DNA of 64,000 nt, taken from assembly GCF_001485415.1 (NCBI RefSeq), contig NZ_BCMQ01000001.1, forward strand, positions 248,001-312,000, read 5' to 3'. Shown one piece after another: positions 18,046-26,238 of this stretch. The notes below the pieces were generated by a model. That model did not search any database and had not been told where the DNA came from. It saw nothing but the letters and a program-made list of their open reading frames with translations. The number at the start of each line of letters is the position of its first letter. Within the stretch, counting starts at the first letter, position 1. The stretch comes from Myroides odoratimimus. GTDB taxonomy: Bacteria; Bacteroidota; Bacteroidia; Flavobacteriales; Flavobacteriaceae. The position numbers and the translations under genes were made by a program.

Positions 18046-18351
18046 ATGAATAAAATAAACTTAGCTCAAGAATCAGATTCTCTAAAAGACTTTTGGCAAT
18101 TAAAAAACTTAGGAAATATCAATGATCACACCATCAATTTAATAAAACTACAAGGAGAGTTTGAATGGCACTCACATGACCATGAAGACAAACTGTTTAT
18201 GGTAGTAGATGGAATCCTAGAACTTCACTTTAGAGATAAAGTAATTACTCTTCACCCTAACGAATGCATTATTGTCCCAAAGGGAGTAGAAAATAAACCT
18301 GTGGGAAAAGAAGAAGTTACTCTGATGCTTTTTGAACCTAATAGGATGTAG
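18046..18351 (+). CDS. Cupin domain protein
   Basis: A 101-residue single cupin_2 barrel. The first metal motif reads EFEWHSHDHEDKLFMVVDG (H42, H44, H46 and E47), and the second half contains LHPNECIIVPKGVENKPV, where a conserved His is replaced. It probably binds one metal and a small ligand; some such proteins are sugar- or stress-related sensors or isomerases. The divergent AraC regulator 126 bases away, with an operator between them, points to ligand-dependent control. The -7 box TAGCTTTG is at 17981-17988. Catalytic activity cannot be judged. Confidence 0.82.
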   Translation: MNKINLAQESDSLKDFWQLKNLGNINDHTINLIKLQGEFEWHSHDHEDKLFMVVDGILELHFRDKVITLHPNECIIVPKGVENKPVGKEEVTLMLFEPNRM

Positions 18352-18403
18352 TAGATAGTGAGTTGTTGTCGCGGATTTTTATAATCCGTGGCACCCTATC
18401 TAC
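18351..18403 (+). terminator. Long hairpin between cupin and glycosyltransferase genes
   Basis: GTAGATAG (18351-18358) pairs with CTATCTAC (18396-18403), and an inner GCGGATT / AATCCGT stem lies within. TTGTTTT follows on the plus strand. The outer arm overlaps the last codons of the convergent glycosyltransferase gene. It may terminate transcription from both sides. Confidence 0.5.
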
Positions 18404-19646
18404 TTGTTTTCTCTTGTATCCACATCCCAAAGAATTTACTACTCTGTACACTGTGATGTCTTAGTACCTCACTTATAAAGTTGGCTCTACGCGTCTCTTT
18501 TAGATTGCTAAACATGGTATTGACAGCACTATAAAATAAGTCTCCATAATACTTACTATCATAATTAGCCTTGATAAGCTTCACACCATATTCTTGCTTC
18601 TCCTTCCATAAAGATTCCGTTGTATAAAGCTCAACTGCTCTATCCACGAATTCTTCTACATCATCTGTGATAAAACCGTTCCATTCATATTCCCCACGCA
18701 TTGCCTCTCCACCTACAGACGAAGACACAGAAGGCGTCCCCACTCTCATAGCGTCAATAAACTTCCCTTTAATCCCAGCTCCAAATGGTATAGGAGCTAA
18801 CATCACTCTAGCATCACTAATGACCTCTAGGGCATCATCTGCTCTACCGTGTACTAAGAACTTCTCGCGCTCATTGTGTAGTTGCATCACTTTAGGAGAA
18901 GGATAAGCTCCATAAATATGCATTCTTGTCTGCGGTAACTTCTTGCGCAACAGCGGCCATATTGCCGTCTTTAGCTTAAGAACAGTCTGCCAATTCGGCT
19001 CGTGAATAAAGTTCCCTATAAACACAAAGTCCTCTCTCTCCTCATATCGTTTCCAATTACCAATATCCTCTACTGTAATCTCTTCTTCCATAAAAGGGAT
19101 AAACAACAGCGCATTCGGTAATATATGGAACTTCTCTACTAATAACTTATACTCATACTCTGAAATAATCAAAGTCAAATCACATCTCAATATACTAGCT
19201 AGTTCACGTTTAGTACGTTCACTGTATAAATATTCTTCTATATCCTGTCCTCCTTTTTTCTGCATCTCCTGACGAGCAAATCGAAGGAAGTGTAAGTCTT
19301 CCGTATCTAATATCGTCATCGCATCAGGACATTGTTCTGTCACACGCCATCCGAACTGCTCCTCTATCATAAAGCGGTCATACATCACTATATCAGGCAT
19401 CAGATCAGCTAATACCTCATCTGTACGCGCATCATTTAACCACAGCTCTACTTCAGTCACCCCATAACAAGACAAATCATCACTCACCTCAGACTTTTTC
19501 GCTGTACTCCCGAAGTAGATCTGCATCCCCCAGTCTTTAAAACATTGCAGCAGCTGAAGCATGCGCTTCCCGGCTGCAGAGGATTTAGACTCTGGCCATA
19601 CAGGTCCAATAACTAATATTTTCTTTCTGGATAAATTGTGTTTCAT
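18396..19646 (-). CDS. GT4-like glycosyltransferase
   Basis: A 416-residue protein with a GT-B fold. The N-terminal Rossmann start is KILVIGPVWPESKSSAAGKR, and the C-terminal nucleotide-binding half contains FVFIGNFIHEPNWQTVLKLK and RVMLAPIPFGAGIKGKFIDAMRVGTPSVSSSVGGEAM, typical of Glyco_trans_1_4. It has no membrane segments and is probably cytoplasmic or peripheral. The acceptor could be a surface polysaccharide, but no polysaccharide genes are nearby, so it is isolated here. It overlaps nothing and ends within a hairpin shared with the convergent cupin gene. The N-terminal half resembles those of glycosyltransferases found near O-antigen-like loci. Confidence 0.8.
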   Translation of the reverse strand: MKHNLSRKKILVIGPVWPESKSSAAGKRMLQLLQCFKDWGMQIYFGSTAKKSEVSDDLSCYGVTEVELWLNDARTDEVLADLMPDIVMYDRFMIEEQFGWRVTEQCPDAMTILDTEDLHFLRFARQEMQKKGGQDIEEYLYSERTKRELASILRCDLTLIISEYEYKLLVEKFHILPNALLFIPFMEEEITVEDIGNWKRYEEREDFVFIGNFIHEPNWQTVLKLKTAIWPLLRKKLPQTRMHIYGAYPSPKVMQLHNEREKFLVHGRADDALEVISDARVMLAPIPFGAGIKGKFIDAMRVGTPSVSSSVGGEAMRGEYEWNGFITDDVEEFVDRAVELYTTESLWKEKQEYGVKLIKANYDSKYYGDLFYSAVNTMFSNLKETRRANFISEVLRHHSVQSSKFFGMWIQEKTSR

Positions 19647-19649
19647 AAA

Positions 19650-20273
19650 CTATTGCTTAAGCCTTTCTATCTGTGTATTTATTGTAAGAAGATAATCTTT
19701 CTTTAAATCCTCTGATAAGAACGATTTATTGATAAGCTCCACTGCTTTTTTATTCCATCCTTCTATTCTAGAAAACACATTGTTTACCTGTTTTTTATTC
19801 AACTTCAATACTTCTGCAAAGCGTTCAAAGTATGCTCTATTTTGATTCTTCTTTTTACCTCCTAAGTTTAAGGCAAAGTCATCCTTATCTTTAGGCAGAA
19901 CTATTTTTACATTTAGCAAATCATACGCAGGTGATAATCCCCACACATTATCTATACATAACATAGAGAAGTTCTTTAAGTGCATATTATTATTCCCTAT
20001 AATAAAATTAAAAACAGCCAACTCAAAGAAACGCATCTTATCTAATGCTGTATAAGATGATAATTCTCCTATCTCCTTACCCACTTGCTCCATTGTGCCA
20101 AGATACTTATCTTCTAATTCTAGGATCTGCAAGAAATCAATCATGTGCAGTTTTTTGCTATTTGCAGTTCTATCCACTCTTTTTGTTATATAACACAACT
20201 CTCCTGATGCCATTCTAATTAAGCTAGAAGACACTACGTTGATATCAAACAACTCTGCCAAACGCATAGACAA
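19650..20273 (-). CDS. HipA-like kinase C-terminal remnant (degenerate toxin)
   Basis: A 207-residue open frame covering only the C-terminal half of a HipA-type Ser/Thr kinase. Recognisable motifs are MRLAELFDI, ELCYITKRVDR and SPAYDLLNVKIVLP, the last being the metal-binding region. The catalytic-loop motif, normally GNxDMHLKNFS, reads GNNNMHLKNFS here, so the catalytic Asp is Asn (AAT AAT AAT). The P-loop half is absent. The frame can only start from TTG (20273) or an internal ATG (20267). It follows a frame-broken HipA N-terminal stub and the HTH gene. It is most likely an inactive relic of a hipBA toxin-antitoxin locus, though a HipT-like binding role cannot be excluded. Confidence 0.7.
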   Translation of the reverse strand: MSMRLAELFDINVVSSSLIRMASGELCYITKRVDRTANSKKLHMIDFLQILELEDKYLGTMEQVGKEIGELSSYTALDKMRFFELAVFNFIIGNNNMHLKNFSMLCIDNVWGLSPAYDLLNVKIVLPKDKDDFALNLGGKKKNQNRAYFERFAEVLKLNKKQVNNVFSRIEGWNKKAVELINKSFLSEDLKKDYLLTINTQIERLKQ

Positions 20274-20395
20274 ATGAACTGCTGCCCATACTTCTCTATG
20301 TACTCTACTAGATATTCGAATACATATTCTCCCTGATCAGTCTCCGTTAATACTCCTGCATTAACAGAATCATACTTAATTAATGCCCTTCTCAT
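20274..20395 (-). pseudogene. HipA N-terminal stub, truncated by deletion
   Basis: Starting at ATG 20395 the minus strand reads MRRALIKYDSVNAGVLTETD and about ten more residues typical of the start of HipA N-terminal domains. It then shifts frame into the kinase remnant. About 60-70 further residues of the N-domain and the ATP-binding half of the kinase are missing, which indicates an internal deletion. The ATG overlaps the HTH gene's TGA stop (ATGA), the usual coupling in hipBA operons. Confidence 0.6.
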
Positions 20396-20598
20396 AATTC
20401 CTTAGTATTTATAGGCCCTAGAGTATGTCCAAACATGATAAGTACTTCATTTACCTTAGCTAAGCTTAAATTATCTTTCCCTTGCTCTATCTTTCTAATA
20501 ACAGTCAATGCAACTCCAGCCTTATCAGCTAACTGCTCTTGTGTTAAACCAACCCTTTTGCGATGTTCTTTAACAAACTCTCCTAATGATGTGCTCAT
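20392..20598 (-). CDS. HipB-like XRE family HTH antitoxin/regulator
   Basis: A 68-residue single-domain helix-turn-helix protein. The HTH reads RVGLTQEQLADKAGVALTVI followed by RKIEQGKDNLSLAKVNEVL, a typical HTH_3 fold. The ATG at 20598 gives MSTSLGEFVKEHRK; a frame open to 20619 adds seven unlikely residues. Its stop overlaps the start of the HipA stub. Three phased palindromes lie just upstream and are probably its operators, so the autoregulator appears intact although the toxin has decayed. It may still repress in trans. Confidence 0.8.
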   Translation of the reverse strand: MSTSLGEFVKEHRKRVGLTQEQLADKAGVALTVIRKIEQGKDNLSLAKVNEVLIMFGHTLGPINTKEL

Positions 20599-20636
20599 AT
20601 ACTCCAGAATTAAATACAATGAAAATCTTAACTCAT

Positions 20637-20738
20637 ATTATATGCAATAACATATAATTATACACAAATATACAAAACTATATGCAATTACATATAATCC
20701 ACCTCTAAAACATCATTTTATATGCAATAACGTATAAT
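20637..20738. promoter_or_regulatory. Three phased palindromic operators upstream of the hipB-like gene
   Basis: Three 22-bp sites at 20637-20658, 20677-20698 and 20717-20738 share ATTATATG-N6-CATATAAT. The first is a perfect 8-bp inverted repeat; the others have one or two mismatches. Start-to-start spacing is exactly 40 bp, near four helical turns, so bound dimers would lie on the same DNA face. Confidence 0.75.
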
Positions 20739-20809
20739 ACAGACAAAAGCAACTCTCTAATAGCGATAGGATAATCCAATAATACAGTATGTTACTACCT
20801 AATAATTGC

Positions 20810-20817
20810 TATTTTTG
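20810..20817 (+). promoter_or_regulatory. -7 promoter box of miaE
   Basis: TATTTTTG fits TAnnTTTG and lies 20 bases before the ATG at 20837. It favours that start over a frame open from 20789. Confidence 0.6.
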
Positions 20818-20836
20818 CATAAAACGAAAAGGAATT

Positions 20837-21418
20837 ATGCTTGGATTAAAACTATTAACAGACCCTCGATGGGCAGATATCGCTGAGTCTAACTTAGAAG
20901 AGATATTAACGGACCACTGTTGGTGCGAACAAAAGGCAGCTACGAATGCCATAACATTGATTACGTATAACTCAGAGCACGAAGACTTAGTGACTGCGAT
21001 GACGGAGATTGCTATCGAAGAGATGCAACACTTCCAGATGGTACATAACATCATTAAAGAACGTGGATACACACTAGGTAGAGAACGCAAAGATGACTAT
21101 GTAGGTCAGCTGTATAAATTCTCTAAGAAAGACGGTAGCCGTAATGAGTGCTTCATTGATAAACTATTATTCGCTGCGATGATAGAAGCGAGAAGTTGTG
21201 AACGTTTTAGAACACTATCTCAAAACATCAAAGATGAAGAGTTAGCAAAGTTCTATCATGAACTGATGGTATCAGAAGCAAATCACTATACTACATTCTT
21301 AAAGTTCGCTAAGAAATACACAGAGAAAGTAGATGTAGACAAACGTTGGAAAGAATGGCTTGAGTTCGAAGGAGAACTAATCCAATCTTACGGAAACAAA
21401 GAACACATACACGGATAA
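20837..21418 (+). CDS. miaE: tRNA-(2-methylthio-N6-isopentenyladenosine) hydroxylase MiaE
   Basis: A 193-residue non-haem di-iron monooxygenase of the ferritin-like fold. It hydroxylates the isopentenyl group of ms2i6A37 in tRNA. Iron ligands fit ILTDHCWCEQKAATNA, AIEEMQHFQMVH, MIEARSCERFRTL and SEANHYTTFLKFAKKY, giving the paired E...ExxH pattern. Length matches the family. The ATG at 20837 gives MLGLKLLTDPRWADIAES and follows the -7 box. A terminator hairpin with the following convergent gene lies directly after the stop. Confidence 0.93.
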   Translation: MLGLKLLTDPRWADIAESNLEEILTDHCWCEQKAATNAITLITYNSEHEDLVTAMTEIAIEEMQHFQMVHNIIKERGYTLGRERKDDYVGQLYKFSKKDGSRNECFIDKLLFAAMIEARSCERFRTLSQNIKDEELAKFYHELMVSEANHYTTFLKFAKKYTEKVDVDKRWKEWLEFEGELIQSYGNKEHIHG

Positions 21419-21420
21419 TA

Positions 21421-21462
21421 GTAAAGAGCTTCAGCTAATAAACTGAGGCTCTTTACTTTTAC
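21421..21462 (+). terminator. Bidirectional terminator between miaE and the convergent 155-aa gene
   Basis: GTAAAGAGC / GCTCTTTAC closes over an inner CTTCAG..CTGAG stem, with a T-rich tail. Confidence 0.7.
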
Positions 21463-21467
21463 AATAT

Positions 21468-21935
21468 CTAGAACCCCATTTTTAACTTTGGATATACACT
21501 ATCATTCCCACTAAGGCGTATTTTGATATTCAGATTAAAACCTTTTATTACAGGTATCCTATCCTCGTTAAAGGGGATACCGTATCCCAGTCCTATATCC
21601 ATCAAGTTTAATAATGATATACCTACTTGTGGTTGTACATATTTAGTAGAAGTTTTTGCTCCATAGAACAATAATCCGTTGCTTTTAGTAATATCCACAT
21701 ACGGCAACCAATGCCATTCCTTGTGATAAGGAGTTGCCAATACACCACCTCCTACAAAAAGCCATTTTTCATCAGAACTCAATACATCATACTCCACTCC
21801 TAACTGAATCATGCTATGCGTTCCTTGATTATACCCTACGTTAAATATAGGTTTATAATCAGAATTACTGCGCTGCCCCCAGCCTACTACAGTCATAAGG
21901 CAAACTCCTAAAACAATACTTAATTTACTCAGCAT
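21468..21935 (-). CDS. Secreted protein, probable small outer-membrane barrel
   Basis: A 155-residue protein with a signal peptide (residues 1-20, ending GWGQ). The mature part has alternating hydrophobic strands with Gly and aromatic residues (FNVGYNQGTHSMIQLGVEY, LFVGGGVLA, VGISLLNLMDIGLGYG), which suggests a small beta-barrel or lipocalin-like fold. I do not recognise a named family and no close neighbour suggests a role. The gene is read toward miaE with a shared terminator between them. The reading frame is credible because of its signal peptide and composition. Confidence 0.6.
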   Translation of the reverse strand: MLSKLSIVLGVCLMTVVGWGQRSNSDYKPIFNVGYNQGTHSMIQLGVEYDVLSSDEKWLFVGGGVLATPYHKEWHWLPYVDITKSNGLLFYGAKTSTKYVQPQVGISLLNLMDIGLGYGIPFNEDRIPVIKGFNLNIKIRLSGNDSVYPKLKMGF

Positions 21936-22111
21936 AAGAATTCTATATTTTTAGAAAACATCAAATCAATTATACACTAATATAACGACTAAAATAGTAT
22001 ATTCCCTTTTGCACTAAATATTTTGAAATACAAAAAGAAAATTAATAATGACTAACGTTCTAAAAAGAACTATTTTCTTTTTATGAAAACACAGTATATA
22101 TGCAAAGATAA

Positions 22112-22145
22112 AGAGAGCCTGAGTTATCCCCAGGCTCTTCTTTAT
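22112..22145 (-). terminator. Terminator after the DUF6266 gene
   Basis: AGAGCCTG / CAGGCTCT stem with a 9-base loop, 15 bases beyond the stop on the minus strand. The T tract is interrupted. Confidence 0.6.
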
Positions 22146-22160
22146 TCATCCTCACACAGC

Positions 22161-22787
22161 CTACACTACACTTAAGAAAGCACTTGTACTGCTATACTTC
22201 TTAGCTTCATCTACTATGATTAGCCACACTGAGTTATTCTTAGCCCACTCAGCAGGGATATTAGCAGAGATAGTCCCTGCCTTACGATTAGCCTGATTCT
22301 CTATCACGTAGAACTGGTTAGCATCTTGATTATACACCACGAAGACCATATCATCTTTCTCCTTTGCCAATCCTATTCCCACATCAGACTTCCAATTCAC
22401 AGTAAGTTTAGCATTCTCTATCTTCACATCGCTTACGATAGGCACAGGCAACACCCCTTTAGTGATCACTACCTTAGCGTAGTCTATTGCTAAGTCACCA
22501 TCTTTCTCTATTACCGTTTCTAATAACTGATAAGACATCGCTAAGTTGGTTCTAGACTTAGCCCCTTGATACTCTCCGAAATACTTCCCTGTCAATTGAT
22601 TCAACGGAGATAAGAACTCTGCTACTAATTTAAACTTTGCACGTTGTTTTAACTGTCCTTCCGTTGCAGGTTTACCACTCTTTTTTGGCAAGCTTCGGAT
22701 AATGTTTTTACCTCTCCAGTTTACCCCTACTACAGTACCTACTTTTCCTTGTACTCCTCCTAAAATTCCTTTTTTAATTTCTGCCAT
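22161..22787 (-). CDS. DUF6266 family protein
   Basis: A 208-residue protein with the conserved family N-terminus MAEIKKGILGGVQGKVGTVV and GVNWRGKNIIRSLPKKS. A TEGQLKQRAKFKLVAEFL helix follows, and the C-terminal half is predicted beta-rich (VSDVKIENAKLTVNWKS). There is no signal peptide. DUF6266 proteins are widespread in Bacteroidota and often occur in multiple copies, but their function is not known. The gene stands alone, with a terminator after it and an intergenic region holding repeat D on its 5' side. Confidence 0.85.
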   Translation of the reverse strand: MAEIKKGILGGVQGKVGTVVGVNWRGKNIIRSLPKKSGKPATEGQLKQRAKFKLVAEFLSPLNQLTGKYFGEYQGAKSRTNLAMSYQLLETVIEKDGDLAIDYAKVVITKGVLPVPIVSDVKIENAKLTVNWKSDVGIGLAKEKDDMVFVVYNQDANQFYVIENQANRKAGTISANIPAEWAKNNSVWLIIVDEAKKYSSTSAFLSVV

Positions 22788-23017
22788 GATTTCTAATTTT
22801 TTAAAATGGTTATTAATTATGATATCAGATTATTACTCAGTAGCTACTCTATCGCTTAATCTTCTGATACAAATCTATTTCATATCAAAAACTTTATTTT
22901 AAATCATGACTTTTTTAACCACACATGACCTATTCTAGTCACTTATGGTCGCATATAGTGGGACACTATACGCCACTTCTTACATCAGATCTACACCTAA
23001 ACTAGTAGATACAGAAA
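22788..23017. other. Intergenic region with repeat D, copy 2
   Basis: The region between the DUF6266 gene and the next terminator has no gene. At 22927-22975 it carries repeat D (CCTATTCTAGTCAC...GTGGGACACTATAC), shared with 12412-12470 and 61481-61518. The rest is AT-rich and featureless. Confidence 0.5.
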
Positions 23018-23045
23018 AGCCTTACTAGTATAAAACAGTAAGGCT
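23018..23045 (-). terminator. Terminator after the 359-aa lipoprotein gene
   Basis: AGCCTTACT / AGTAAGGCT is a perfect 9-bp stem with a 10-base loop, 54 bases past the stop on the minus strand. The T tract is weak. Confidence 0.6.
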
Positions 23046-23099
23046 CTTCTTCCCTTTAAAAAAAATGTAAACAATTCTTCTTTCTATAACGTTACTCTC

Positions 23100-24179
23100 T
23101 TAGAATTTCTTAACAGCTTCTGTTGTAGTAAAATATCCATTAAATAATAACTTCATCTCCTTATCGCCAAAGGCTTTAAAATCAAATACCCCTTGACTCT
23201 CAACACCTTTCTTTCCAGCACCAACCCCATTATTTGGTATTACTAATCCTTTCGTTTTTAATGTAATATCAGTCAATCGATCTTCATTCACTTCATATGA
23301 TTGGGCATCTTCCCCTTCTAACATCAAAAACACACTTCTTACGATCCAATCACTTGAATCACTTAAAGAAACACGTTGACCAAAATCAGTAATTTGATTC
23401 TTACTGTTCAATTTAATCGTCGGGTTTGGAATCCAAACTGTAATACTCATGTTATTAGCAGCTTCTCCATTTATATTCCAAACATTGATTTCTACAGCAT
23501 TCATCGTTTTTCCATTTAAGAGATACACTCTGTCTTTAACCCCAGATTTATACTTATACTGGCTTACGTCAAAGGTTAACTCATGAACCTCATAGTTTTT
23601 ACCTCCTATCCAGAAGTAACTCGTATCAGCTAACACCTCTACAGTGACCTTATTACTCTCCTTATAGCCTTCGCCACCTCTTGCTACGAAAGTGTACACA
23701 CCTACCTCTGTCGGAGTATATTCAGCTCCCTCTATCTCTGTTCCACTCTCTACATGGTATATTTTAGCAGCTACAGTCTCTTTAAAATCATTTAATACGT
23801 CGAATACGATTTTGTTTCCCACGATTACCTTGCTCTCCTTTACCGATAGATTTATGTTTACATAAGCTTTCACTTTAATATCTACAACCTTGCTAGAAGT
23901 ATACCCCGCCTTCTTCGCTACTACTTTAAAATCTCCTGGTTTCATAAACTCATATAGTGCATTCACCTGTGTCTCATTGATGAAGATTCTAGCACCTTTC
24001 ACCTCTTCCCCTTTTTGGCTTTCTACCTTTATAGATACCTTATCACCTACGTAGTAGTTCTTCTGTTCAATTTTTACGACTAACTCACCTAATTTTTCAT
24101 CATCTATCACAGCATTATCATCGCTACTACACGAAGCTAATAATGATAGACCTAGAAATAAAAATAAAATTCTCTTCAT
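23100..24179 (-). CDS. Surface or periplasmic lipoprotein with Ig-like repeats
   Basis: A 359-residue lipoprotein. The signal ends in the lipobox LLASCSSDD, with the acylated cysteine at residue 17. Two or three tandem Ig/PKD-like modules follow: residues ~30-105 (GELVVKIEQKNYYVGDKVSI...), ~106-185 (NLSVKESKVIVGNKIVFDVLN) and a C-terminal domain of about 170 residues that I do not recognise. SSDD after the lipid Cys is like Bacteroidota surface-export signals. No partner genes flank it. It may bind a carbohydrate or protein; the role is unknown. Confidence 0.7.
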   Translation of the reverse strand: MKRILFLFLGLSLLASCSSDDNAVIDDEKLGELVVKIEQKNYYVGDKVSIKVESQKGEEVKGARIFINETQVNALYEFMKPGDFKVVAKKAGYTSSKVVDIKVKAYVNINLSVKESKVIVGNKIVFDVLNDFKETVAAKIYHVESGTEIEGAEYTPTEVGVYTFVARGGEGYKESNKVTVEVLADTSYFWIGGKNYEVHELTFDVSQYKYKSGVKDRVYLLNGKTMNAVEINVWNINGEAANNMSITVWIPNPTIKLNSKNQITDFGQRVSLSDSSDWIVRSVFLMLEGEDAQSYEVNEDRLTDITLKTKGLVIPNNGVGAGKKGVESQGVFDFKAFGDKEMKLLFNGYFTTTEAVKKF

Positions 24180-24624
24180 AACTTTTTTAACTAAATAATT
24201 TTAATTACAAATTAACAAAATTCACTTTTTATTAACTAAAACAAATCAAATATGGTACATAGCAATTGCGTATTTTTTAAACAAACCTCTCTAATTGATA
24301 GAATTTTAACGAAAAGAAAGCCTCTAGCAGAGAACAAATAATAACACTCATCACATATATCAGAACAATTAATTATACTATTCAAATATTTTACACACTA
24401 CTTCTAACCGACAAGTAGTCAAATTCTTCTTTAAAAAAATATTTTACCAACTATTAATCAATTGATTAACAACTAAAAAAACTCTTTAAACCCTATTTTC
24501 AATCATTGTACTTATTATCATTACTTTCATTAGAAAATGATGAAGATAATTCCTATCTTCATCTAACGATAGAGCCAATAATTACTTACTTTTGTTATAA
24601 TAAAACATTACTAATTCACCGATT
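24180..24624. other. AT-rich divergent intergenic region
   Basis: There is no gene or clear repeat here. The only signal I trust is a -7 box TACTTTTG at 24587-24594, 30 bases before the plus-strand gene. Confidence 0.5.
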
Positions 24625-26199
24625 ATGAAGTTTATCCCTCTAGCAGAGATAAAGCACTTATTACCAGAGGACTGTTGGTATAAGCATGAGAATCTAGACT
24701 TGCCGATCTTATATTACGAAGGGCACCAGCAGTGGGAAGACCCACTAAACCTAGATACCATCTCTGCCCAACATTATACTGATGACCTTATCCCGTTTAT
24801 TCTTATAAATGGCAATCTTACTGTACCCCAAATTTTCAATGCTAATACAGAGATTTCTACAGGACTCGTGGTACTAGGTAGCCTTACTACTAATAATATA
24901 GCAGTAGGAGGACAAGGTATCTATGTCAAAAGAAATCTAAAGGTAGCAGAGGTATTCTGGGGAGATTATAATCATGGAGAACTTATCGTAGGAGGTACCA
25001 TACGCGCTAGACTGTTTATCAATACAGACTATGGTGTAGACGACTATCGCTTCAGTATGAAAGATCGCATAGAGATAGACTTCTTGCTAAACCATGACTT
25101 AGAACGAGACGTAGCAGAGCCTACAGTCCTATTCCATTTGATCAAACCAGAATTCTTATATAAACGAGAAGAACTAGATGACACCATATATTCTTGGGCA
25201 AATTGGTTGCGTACTGATGCTATTTTACAATCATTCGCTCAGAACCAATCCATTCTACTAGAAACGCCTAATCCTGCCTATGCAGATGAGAAGTACCCAT
25301 TTGCTTTTGCGAATAAGGAGGTGAACCTAGACAACCTAATGAAGCTAGCAGGTGGTAGCATCTTTAATCAAGATCATATCCCTACTGGAGAAGAGATCGT
25401 CATAGACTATGCAGAAGAAGATATGTATAAGCGTATCTCATTTACGAATGGAAACTCGTACACTACATCTGTGTACTTCCAGTACCAAGACTTATACGCA
25501 ATGCTAGTCACCATAGAGAAGAAGAAGTCTCTACTTCCATTCTCTAAAGACTACGCCTTACAGACCTTCTATAGATACCCTACAGAGCTAGATCAGACTT
25601 GGCAGCCGATGGTGAATACCAGTATAGCCGAATCACTGACCATCGAATGGGAGAAGCTATTAGTAGAATACAGTGATATGATTGGTATCTATAATAAGAA
25701 ACAGAAGATCATCACCGTAGCCAACTTTAACGACATCATGAAGCGCCCTGTCGTACAGCGACTAGGTCAGCGATACTATGAGAAGGAAGACTCTACGATA
25801 TACTACTGTGGACAGCAGTGGAGATTCAGACTAGAGGACAGAGCTGCAGGTCATGCTCCACGTATCACCATACAAAACTACCTCGGCAAAGGTAAAAATG
25901 GAGAGAACCAATACGAGTACTTCCACTACGAGCTAGAGCAAGACCCTGACCCAAAAGGCAAGCCGTACATACAGCTGTATTACCAACGTGAGATCAGCCC
26001 AGATGCAGATGTATTCTTCTTAGAAGTATCTACCCGCAGACGTATGCTAAAAGCGATTAACTACTTCATCTACCTACAGAAGTACATCGAACGCGTATGG
26101 ATAAAAGAAGAGGTCATCCTCACCGATGAAGAAATAAAACTACGCGAAGCTAAAGAGAGAGGTAACACCTATCTTAAAAGCATCCTAGGACACCGATAA
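24625..26199 (+). CDS. Uncharacterised protein with bactofilin-like beta-helical N-terminus
   Basis: A 524-residue soluble protein without a signal peptide. Residues ~58-125 have repeating short strands of the LIxGNLTVxxIFxAxxEISTGLVVLGSL type. They resemble a right-handed beta-helix (bactofilin or polymer-forming proteins). The remaining ~390 residues are mixed alpha/beta and rich in Tyr and Trp, with no motif I can name. The gene has its own -7 box and a strong terminator, and stands alone between divergent and convergent neighbours. Its base composition is less AT-rich than that of the next two genes. Proteins of this look occur near polymorphic toxins, but no toxin is visible here. Function unknown. 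Confidence 0.7.
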   Translation: MKFIPLAEIKHLLPEDCWYKHENLDLPILYYEGHQQWEDPLNLDTISAQHYTDDLIPFILINGNLTVPQIFNANTEISTGLVVLGSLTTNNIAVGGQGIYVKRNLKVAEVFWGDYNHGELIVGGTIRARLFINTDYGVDDYRFSMKDRIEIDFLLNHDLERDVAEPTVLFHLIKPEFLYKREELDDTIYSWANWLRTDAILQSFAQNQSILLETPNPAYADEKYPFAFANKEVNLDNLMKLAGGSIFNQDHIPTGEEIVIDYAEEDMYKRISFTNGNSYTTSVYFQYQDLYAMLVTIEKKKSLLPFSKDYALQTFYRYPTELDQTWQPMVNTSIAESLTIEWEKLLVEYSDMIGIYNKKQKIITVANFNDIMKRPVVQRLGQRYYEKEDSTIYYCGQQWRFRLEDRAAGHAPRITIQNYLGKGKNGENQYEYFHYELEQDPDPKGKPYIQLYYQREISPDADVFFLEVSTRRRMLKAINYFIYLQKYIERVWIKEEVILTDEEIKLREAKERGNTYLKSILGHR

Positions 26200-26233
26200 T
26201 AAAAAAACGAGACCAGTGGTCTCGTTTTTTGTA
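26199..26233 (+). terminator. Bidirectional terminator
   Basis: AAAAAACGAGACCA / TGGTCTCGTTTTTT forms a 14-bp stem with A and T flanks. It separates two convergent genes and works for either strand. Confidence 0.9.
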
Positions 26234-26238
26234 TTACA

